Positions 55,718-64,000 of a stretch of 64,000 bases of DNA are shown one piece after another. Numbering within the stretch: the stretch's first letter is position 1; each line of letters begins with the position of its first letter. The stretch is from Nymphaea colorata. Its lineage: Eukaryota > Streptophyta > Magnoliopsida > Nymphaeales > Nymphaeaceae. The stretch lies in assembly GCF_008831285.2 (NCBI RefSeq), contig NC_045145.1, positions 14,648,040 to 14,712,039 of the forward strand, written 5' to 3'. The position numbers and the translations under genes were made by a program. Under the pieces are notes generated by a model. The model was not told the origin of the DNA and searched no databases. It saw only the letters and a list, made by a program, of their open reading frames with translations.

Positions 55718-58538
55718 GCTCTGAAGGTTCTGTTTTTGGCATGACACTGATAAAACTTTCTCCTGGAGCTGGAACGGAGTGATTTTGGCTGCACGAATAT
55801 GCTTTGTCGCAGGTTTTGTTGTGCCCTTTAAATCGTACTTGCAAAATTTGATAATTTATGAATTCTATAGCATATTTTTCTTTTTTCCCTCGGGGAGTGG
55901 TGACATTTCCTTAAATGAACCTTGTCCTATTCTTTTGCATATTGCAGCTGTATACGCCCGGCTTTGACTGATCTACTTGTGGATATAAGTGATTGATCAG
56001 GACTGGTGGGAGTGTGACTGATATTAGAAACACTTATTGTTCATTTTTATTAGTTCCTAATAGGTAGGTAGAATAATTGGGGACATCATGATAAGTTATA
56101 TTTACTAAAATTTGTAACTGGTGCAGAAGGTTTAAGGTATTATGGAAGAGGTTCCCAAGATTTTGCACATTGCATGTGACCGTCCAAGTTTTGTCTGGAA
56201 GAACAAGCAGTTGCCCCACTTCATCGTTGCTCTTTTAACTCTGCATATATCAGGTTTTTGAGTGAAAAATACAAAATCACTTGTCAAGTCCATGAAAAAA
56301 TTGCGCATCATGCTCCTTACATATGTCATAGCATCTTCCACTCCTCGTCTTCTAAGAATGATTGCAGACGTGCCTTCATTGTTCTTGTTCTTCCGCTCTA
56401 AAAGTGGATTTGGTTGTGTGGAACTCTCTCTCTCTCTCCAACGCCTACTTACCCTTGTTCATCTTTTAATATAAACGTTATTGTCTGTAATGGCTTTGTC
56501 CGCACCGGCTCAATATTGAATTTTAGAAGGTATAGGTAATTCGTGTTTGTTGTCGTGTAAGGTTGAAGCAAGTGGAAGGCCTTCTTGGTGTACATGGAAA
56601 TGGTACTTGAGTTTTTTTCTTTTTCCACATAAAAAAGAAGTAAACAATGGGAACTTGTCCCAATGCCGAGTCCGCCGCTTGAAGGTCTCCCTCGTCATTA
56701 AGGAGAAGGTACGTACTTTACCTGTAACCGCGTCCACAGTGTCATCCATCCATCTTGTTGGTTTCAGGCTTTTAACCACTTAATGAGAAAAAAGATGAAG
56801 CATATGTATTTAGACGCTTAAATTAAACCCAAGCAAGGTGATTGTATCTCATACTTGGGTATATAGTTTTTTTCTGTTATCTGCTTATGATTTGGGCTCG
56901 CAACTGAACTAGTCAAGGGCCAGCCTGCGTCCAAATTGAAAAGTCATATCATTAGCTTCAGCATATAGGTTTTTTCTGTTAGGCTTGAATTAGAACATCG
57001 ATCATTTTGGCGCTTAAAGTTAAGGTTGCATTTGCATGGCAACCTCAAAAAATGTCTTCCTCACAACCAAGTTTTATGAAAACTCAGTTTTTAACCACCT
57101 GTTGGATTCTGGCTTATATATTAAAAATATATATTATTATTTTCTCTGCAACATCTAAGAGGGAAGAGCTGGGATTCCATTCATGTTTTTTTTTTTTTTG
57201 GTTGAAAAAGTCGTTTTGTCAAAATTGAATTTTCACAAGTTAATCCAGTTTCAAGGGTCACCCGACTGCGCCATGAACACCGTTTGGAGGATATCACCCA
57301 AACACCCATAGAAAGTTTATCCGACAAATTTTCGTTCGCTCCTTGCAGTCCTGTGATAATCCATAACAAAAAAAATGAATTCCAGGAGGCGATTGAATGG
57401 GGACAAGATTAATATTGAGAAATTAAACCATAGATATTTCCATAATATTTATCATCGACGTGGCCTCTTTTGTATAAAAAGGAAACTCTACACCAATCAC
57501 GCAATGAGAGAGACTTTGCTTTCTCATCAATCAAGACTCCACCCTCAAATCAACCCTTCAACTTAATCTCTTATCGTGAATGATACAACAAAAAGAAATA
57601 AATAAAGCATCCAAAGATTCAAAATCCCCCCCCCCCATGGTTGAAGACAAATTAAAAATGAAGGACCGATTCTAAGTTATCATATAGGTTGAATTTAAAT
57701 TATTTTAATAATATTCAGTAGGATAAGTATCAAATCTAGATCAACAAGAGAAAAAACAAAGATGGAAGTTTCGTCCTTGAAGCACTTGGTGGTACGAGGG
57801 GCAAAGCTAGAAAATTCTGGCTAATGGACATTAAATATAAAATTTTAAATGTTAAGGGGAACCAACATGTGAAAAAAAATACTCATAAACATTATGTTGA
57901 TCTGGTGCAATCGTTCCAACATCAATTATTAGTATTCTATTTCACCGAATAGAAAAAATTCTAATTTGAAAATAATTAACCAAAGACATTCCTGCTGCGG
58001 CGATACACGGAATTAATTAATTATGTAATTTAATATAAATAAAATCCATAGGATCCATTAATTGATTATCGGGCAAAACGATTTTTTTTTTTTTGTTTAG
58101 TCACATTAGATGAAGGGCCCAATAAGTTCACCAGCCCTAACTATTTCATTGATTAGAACACATGACCCAACCCAGTTCTCATGTGCCACACAGAAAGGTA
58201 TATTTTTAGTGAACACCTACATCTTTAATTATTTTTTGGTCGAAAAAATTGAGGTTAGTTGGGCCTTACTAAATTGTGGCATAAAATTTACACCCAAACC
58301 GCGTATAGAAATATTAAGTTTGTTAGATCTTAAGTGATTCATTAATAATTTACCAGACACGTTGAAACTTCTTGTTGGCAGCAACTAAATAGCACCTTCG
58401 AGACTAAATCATAAAATTAATTGCGCACCATAAGTTCTTGGCGCCAAAGTAACGTGGCATCCTTGGCGCGAAAGTATTTGTGCATCGTTGGCGAGTTCTA
58501 TTTTTCAATTGGATCTGCTGCTCAACCGCCTGCTGCTC
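55718..58538. other. Intergenic region between JMJ21 and the DEAH helicase gene
   Basis: The first few hundred bases are probably JMJ21 3' untranslated sequence. The rest is AT-rich without a supported gene. Around 57360-57570 there is TATAAAAAGG (about 57472) followed by a CT/CA-rich stretch, an arrangement reminiscent of a retrotransposon LTR promoter, but no ends or coding parts are visible. Confidence 0.45.
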
Positions 58539-58863
58539 GTCGTCTCTCTCGCCCTCTCACTCTCTTGCTCCTCGTCGTCTCTCTCGCCCTCTCACTCTCC
58601 TGCTCCCCTCGTCCTCTATCTCGCCCTCTCACTCTCCTGCTCCCATCGTCCTCCATCTCGCCCTCGTCTCTCTCGCCCTCTCACTCTCTTTCTCCTCGTC
58701 GTCTCTCTCGCCCTCTCGCTCTCCTGCTCCCCTCGTCCTCTATCTCGCCCTCTCACTCTCCTGCTCCCATCGTCCTCCATCTCGCCCTCTCACTCTCTTC
58801 CTCCCCTCGTCGTCTCTCTCGCCCTCTCACTCTCCTGCTCCCCTCATCGTCTCTCTCGCCCTT
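58539..58863 (+). repeat. Pyrimidine-rich 37-bp minisatellite, about nine units
   Basis: Units of 37 bases start GTCGTCTCTCTCGCC, GTCCTCTATCTCGCC or GTCCTCCATCTCGCC. The three variants occur in the same order twice (units 2-4 and 6-8), a higher-order pattern of three units, with one shortened unit in the middle. The plus strand is nearly all C and T, so no stop codon can form and all three frames stay open across it. It lies 0.7 kb before the predicted helicase start and may belong to its promoter or leader. Confidence 0.85.
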
Positions 58864-59563
58864 GCTCAAGAACAAGTCTTCCGTCTCTTCCTCTCTCGTT
58901 TGTGCAGCGGCTTCCATGTGGGGAAACACGGATTTCGGCAATGACTCCCGATTCTGAAAGTATCTCGTGACTCGCCCTGTTACCGAAGGTCAGTATCATC
59001 AGTTGCTACATACAATAGACCTAAGGTGTAGTTTCTTGTGCTTTCTATCAAAGAATTTCAAATCCTTGCTAAGACAAACTCCTGATCTAATATCCCCGGG
59101 ATTTTAGATCACCATTGATCTAAGATTTCATTGATGTGATCATATCATGATTTCATTGAGCAAGTAGGTGCTCCACCAGGGTGCAACTGAAGTCAAGCAG
59201 GTGAGCCTCGCTGTTTCTGGTCTTAGTGTACTCTAATTCTTCCATTTTGAAGTTTTTTTTGATGTCCATATGTTTAACAACCTCATTTATATATCTAATC
59301 CTTTCCCCCAAGCACAAGAAGAAAAACCCATAATGCCATATTGCTAATTTTCTTTCCCATGCAGTCTGTGTGTGACTTTTGTTTTGTTTCAACTTACTTT
59401 TAATAGTTTCTACAAGTTCCCTTGTAAGTCTTGTATTATCGTAAAAATTGGATAAAGATCAGGTGTTTTTGGTTAGCAGGCTTCTTTTTGTGCATGAGAC
59501 TTGATAACCAATTACTGAAAATGAAATAACTTCGTGGTAGAGAAGGAGTTTGAGAAAGAATAA
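58864..59563. other. Region between the minisatellite and the helicase start codon
   Basis: Mostly AT-rich. It may hold the helicase 5' leader, possibly with a leader intron (a GGTCAGTATC donor-like word lies near 58989), but I cannot fix the borders. Confidence 0.3.
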
Positions 59564-62500
59564 ATGCCTTCCATGGCTGGCTTCTCCCATCAGCGATCGC
59601 TTTGCCATGCAAACAGTAACGTGGAAACCAACAGCCTCGACAACAGAATTGTCAGATGGAGCAAAGGGAGGAATGATGCATTGCAGAGGTCATTTTTGCT
59701 TAAATCTTACATTTTTTTTTGTTTATTTGTTGTGAAAGTATGTATCACTCTTCAGTTGCCATCTGTTTTTAGAAAAAAAAAAACCTAGAAGATGCCTTTC
59801 TGGTACCATGCTTTGGCATGGTGCATTTGAAACCTTACTTGGTCTTTTAGTTTCTTGATCATAGTGGCTTTCAGTGTGAGTATTATCATCTTCTATGCAA
59901 AATGGAGTTTTCTATCAAGCATCTATAATGGTAGCATGACTGTCACATGCATGGGCATGGGTCTAGGGGTTCTAAACTCAGTACAGTCCATTACATCCAT
60001 AGTATGTGCTTGTTTGCAGCCCACTCTCAACTTTGGAGCTGGATGCTGGGGGGTGTTTGAAATCACCAAGGGCCGGAGATGTCTGCCGTAAGCGTGAAGC
60101 TTATTGTGCTCCTGTTGGCAAAGGGTTCACATGTGTGGGCATCTGAGATGAGGGCAAATATGACAATCTCTGATAGCCAAAGTGCTGAACTGATTATGCT
60201 CCCGTGGTCTTCTTGGTGAGAGAGGCTATCTCTCCCTCTATCTGTTTGAAAAAAGGAAAAACCTACATTTTTTAAACATGTTTTTTGCTATTAACTGCAA
60301 CCGATGGTTGTCTCTAAAAGCATTTAAATATGGTATATTGGTATGGTAAGTGAACACGAAAACAGGTGCAAGGAGGGCCATGGCTTATTTGGTTTCTCTT
60401 CTCTTGTGGAAGGAAAGACTCTCTTGTGAATGATAGGATCCTTAGATGATCAGGAGATTGCAGGCGGGTCTCCTTTCCTAGTAGTCAAAATTGTGCCTGG
60501 GCCCTAGTCTGCCATGTTTTCAACTAGGCTCGGTCCCTTAAAAAATGTGGTAGTTTTTTCCCTTTTATTTCTTCTTCTTCTACTATTTTTACACTTCTTT
60601 AATTCTTTTTCATATTTGTTTCCTTTTTTCTTCTTGTTCTCTCTTCTTTTTCTTTCCTTTTTCTTCCTCCTCCTCTTTTTCTTTCATTACTTTTTTTGCC
60701 CCATCTAGGAACTGCCTAGTCCTTTTTGTAGGGTTCACCGCTAGGCCGGATAGCACTTTGACTACTAGGCCTCCTCCTGTTCTCTATTAGGAGATAGAAG
60801 TATTAAATAGTCATCTACATAAATGTTTTTTACTTGTCTCTCTGTGTGTGTTTGTGTATGTGTGTTTGTGATATATGTAAATATTTGGGTATGGGTGTGC
60901 ATATATAACACTTTCATATATCATTGTCTCTTGGTGCCCTGTGTTACAATCTTAGTTGTTAGGGCGCCTTGGCAAAAAAGGTGATTTTTTTTAGTTATGT
61001 TAACCATTACATAATAAAATTATGTACTTACTGACTGAACTGTAAGCTTCTATTCCAAATAAAACTTGAAAAATTGTTTTGTTATGTTCTAACTGGATGG
61101 TTATACTTCGTAAGTAAAGCCAAAAAGTAAAACATGAAAAACTGTTCTGTTCTTGCTTACATGACTTAACAATACATTTTCAGCTTGTTTACATACTGGA
61201 AAACTGTGCTGTTCTGTTCTAGCTGATGCCTTAGTTTGATAGTCAAAAGAAAACACATCATTCTTGTTTGCGTACTGGACAATGCTTGCATTTCTTATAG
61301 ACTATTCCAGTTATAGACCTTATAGACTATTTCATTTGAATCATTTCAAACAAAAATCATATCAAATCAGTACATATAATATACATTACAAGTTTACAAC
61401 AGATTGTACATATATGATATATCATATAATATACATATACCACACGAAATATCCTCACAAATGAGAAAATAAATCTGTTTTCAGGTTGTAAAAGTGAGGT
61501 CTGCACGTATTTCTCTGATTACTAGAATGCATGAAACAAGAGAACCCAGTGGTCTTTTTACCATAAACCTAGGTTTTAACATGGGTAAGAAGGCTGAAAT
61601 AGGTTCCACATAATATGTTTTAGAGCACATAAGAATATACAACAATTCATTGGTTTTATAGAATATGTACTTAACGTATGGCTGGAACCTCCACTTGATG
61701 AGTTGATATAGAATATGTAATTAACGTACAGCGAACTGTACTTAAAGAATAGAAATTATATAATGTAGCTGCATATAATATAAGTATATACGGTATAACA
61801 GTGTTTAATAAAATTACAGGACTTAATTTGAAGGTGACTTTTCACCTTCGCCAGTCCCGCACATGTTGTCTAAGTGATGGACTTAGGCAACGGGTGTGGA
61901 CTCACGCCTAGGCATGGACTAGTCCATGCCTTAATTAACAACTAAGGTTATAACTCATGCCTATGCCTATGTGTCATGCCTATACCTATGTGAAGTGTGT
62001 CCTCTTAACTGAATTATTGGACCTCATTCAGTTTACTGTTTTAAGTTTCCGCTTGGTTTGGCAAATGCAGGATTTTGTTTTCTTTCTGTGAATCTTTTCA
62101 CATTTGTCAATAGATTCAGCACTATTCTGTGCAGTTTGCTGTATGGTATTTTTTCACAGAAGTCTTACTAGAACATTTCCGTGGCGTAGCTATGCATGTA
62201 TCTACTTTAACTAATGACTTTACTAAGCATTCATGCTTCTTTGTGTTAGCCATGATAACAAGAACCACCCCTTTACAAAAGAAACCCAACAATGCATGCA
62301 GACTCACCCCTACTCCCCGATCAGGGATCTCCCTCACCAGAGGGGCCAGATACTCAATGCTCACGATGATTCCCAACTCAGGTCCTTCGACCATATATAG
62401 AAAGCACTACTGGATCAGTCCCGTAGGGATCTGATCCAATCTTATACCTGACGCCTAACACTTTGAGATTTTGAGTTGGCTTCTTTTCTTTCTTGAGGTC

Positions 62501-63147
62501 CTTCCTTACCTGGAATACGCTACCTTAGATGATTTTCTGTTCAGCAACGCTCTGACTTCTTTTTCAACAAAGGCCTTATTATGATATCTTGGGACAGTTT
62601 TTCTGTTATCTTGTTCTTATTTGAGGGTGTAGCTGAAATAGTTATTGCTGCTTTTGTTCTTAGCTTCTGGCATAGTCAATGATCCAGGTACTGTTGAATA
62701 TAAAGTTTCATACTTAGAAACTGTGGCATTGCATGATTCACAATCTAATCTTTTGTAAATGAACTAATCAGAATTCTTTGTCGTACTTTGTTTGCATGAT
62801 TCAGGAGGCAAGAGATAGCAAAACAAAGACGGTCATTGCCCATAGCATCAGGTATTGACATTGAGAAAATCAATATTATCATGTAACTGCATATTAAGCA
62901 TGCTTTATGGTATACCATTCATACTATCGACAAAGCAGGGAAATGTGTTCTTTGACAAGGGAGTAAATATTATCTTGAGAATCTGTAGTTTTCTGTTGCT
63001 TCTAGCAAGTGGTGTAACTGCATTGGTCTGGACTCTGATATATGCATGGATGTGAATTTCCTGTAGTTGAGCAACGAATTGTGGAGGAAGTGAGGAAGAA
63101 TGACACACTTGTAATTGTTGGTGAGACAGGAAGTGGGAAAACTACAC
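59564..63147 (+). CDS. DEAH-box ATP-dependent RNA helicase, 5' part (DEAH10/RID1-like, DHX33 family)
   Basis: Three exons are visible: 59564-59688, 62805-62851 and 63067-63147, with GT-AG introns and matching phases (84 residues plus one base). The next exon must start with two bases of a Gln codon and lies beyond the window, so the gene is cut at its 3' side by the window edge. Exon 2 ends RRSLPIAS; exon 3 has VEQRIVEEVRKND followed by Walker A GETGSGKTT. This is the canonical N-terminal entry into a DEAH helicase core, which uses ATP to remodel RNA-protein complexes. The SLPIASVE wording is closest to what I recall of plant DEAH10 (RID1) and animal DHX33 rather than PRP2/16/22/43. DEAD/DEAH box II, which would prove the class, is outside the window. 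Intron 1 is about 3.1 kb. The ATG at 59564 is the one in phase with exon 2. Confidence 0.75.
60700..60790 (+). repeat. CCTAGG-type repeat piece, helicase intron 1
   Basis: Contains ATCTAGGAACTGCCTAG, GCTAGGCCGG and ACTAGGCCTCC after a 150-base pyrimidine run (about 60545-60700). The wording resembles the CCTAGG-rich insertions at 40.1 and 47.4 kb. Confidence 0.4.
61855..61990 (+). repeat. CCTAGGC-rich repeat piece, helicase intron 1
   Basis: Contains GGACTTAGGCAACGG, CACGCCTAGGCATGGACTAG and then several CATGCCTAT words (about 61950-61985). It is another member of the CCTAGG-rich group, here without the purine-rich middle. Confidence 0.45.
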
Positions 63148-64000
63148 GTAAGCTTTTTCTCAGTAACCTTTTAAGTTTTAATATATAATACCAGAGAATG
63201 CCTTTGAATATTTCCCCTCCATCATGCTCAGGTAAATTGTTGTCTGGAGATAAGGAAATTATATCCAAGGGATACAAGTATGCACTGAAGATGTATTATC
63301 TAGCACTGTGTTTAAATAATCTGTTCTCATACGATAGTTTGGATGTGTTAGTTTTGGATATGTCAAATTAGATCATTCAGTATTTAATATGACGAAACTA
63401 ATTGCATCTATATCTTTTCTTTTTCTTCCCCAATGCAACTAATTCAAAGCAGGAAAAGGAAAAAAAAAGTAAGTAGTTCTGATTGCAGAAAGAGAAGAAA
63501 AAGAGAAAGTGCCTCCAGTAGAGAAGAGGAAAAAGGAAGAGGAAGAAGAAGGAAAATTAAAAGAACAAAGAAGAAGATCTAGGTTGTTGAAGTAAAGAAG
63601 CCTAGGCTATTGAGTACCTGTCTACCTGAGTGAGCCTAGGTGCTGCAGGTAACGACGTAGGTGTTTAGACGGCAGGTTGCCCAGTAACATCCAGGTTAGG
63701 CAATCTGCCAACCTTGGGGACTAGTTAAGCATATACACAAGGCTGCGCTCCTTTTGACAATGTTTTTAATCACATAAACACTGACACATTGAACATTTCT
63801 TAGCAGTTAGCACTAAACATAGTTGAATGTTTAGAAGACTAACTTAGGAAGTTAAATAATTGAAGTTAAAGATTTAATAGCATAAAAAGAGCAAGTTTAT
63901 AATCTAAGTCGCTGCGTTGCAATTATCATGGAGGATGCAAAATCTTATGTTTTTCTAAACACCAACAATTAAATCTGTAGTTCTAATTTCTAAAACCGAA
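63148..64000 (+). other. Helicase intron 3 (incomplete)
   Basis: No further helicase exon is visible before the window ends. It contains a purine-rich stretch (about 63440-63590) followed by CCTAGG-type words (GCCTAGGCTATT, GAGCCTAGGTGCTG, GGTTAGGCAATC; 63590-63730), a fifth member of the intronic CCTAGG group. Confidence 0.5.

Noticed and set aside
58421-58970. Three overlapping plus-strand frames of 154-178 codons
   Set aside because: All are produced by the pyrimidine-rich minisatellite, which cannot contain stops. The peptides are Ser/Leu/Pro repeats shifted between frames, with no independent coding evidence.

Overview
This is a nuclear window from a flowering plant. It carries plant-restricted families (a G-type lectin receptor kinase, a RABA4 Rab GTPase, a plant ABCG half-transporter, an F-box/JmjC JMJ21 protein). 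Introns are AT-rich with GT-AG borders, and long intergenic stretches hold plant-type repeat relics. I cannot name the species. No bacterial, organellar or viral gene was recognised.

Layout: 1-14.3 kb has no gene I can support. It holds repeats: a pair of ~1.1-kb direct repeats 5.16 kb apart (plus a third partial copy), a hairpin-rich CTCGAG cluster, and a ~0.76-kb element with CGATAC-rich ends. At 14.36-16.90 kb (+) is an intronless G-type lectin receptor kinase. At 20.53-23.95 kb (-) is an eight-exon ABCG half-transporter with a clear TATA box that helps pick its start codon. From 24 to 32 kb the DNA is intergenic, with a probable retrotransposon reverse-transcriptase relic and LTR-like sequence. 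At 32.14-34.94 kb (+) is a two-exon RABA4 gene. At 36.24-45.56 kb (-) is a 15-exon tRNA (cytosine-C5) methyltransferase (NSUN2/TRM4 family). Head-to-head with it, only 530 bp away, is a 16-exon JMJ21-type gene at 46.09-55.72 kb (+): F-box, JmjC and an aminoglycoside-phosphotransferase-like tail. From 59.56 kb (+) the first three exons of a DEAH-box RNA helicase run to 63.15 kb; the gene continues beyond the window.

The spliced gene models were assembled by hand. Exon phases close exactly in every junction listed, and conserved motifs fall at family-typical spacings. The genes are ordinary nuclear housekeeping, signalling or transport genes and do not form an operon. The one arrangement suggesting coordination is the shared promoter between the tRNA methyltransferase and the JmjC protein. 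The most interesting points are the F-box/JmjC/kinase-fold fusion and its divergent partner, a GC-AG intron in the methyltransferase, two (TC)n-CAG pseudo-acceptors inside the JmjC domain intron, a minisatellite open in all three frames, and a family of CCTAGG-rich intronic insertions.
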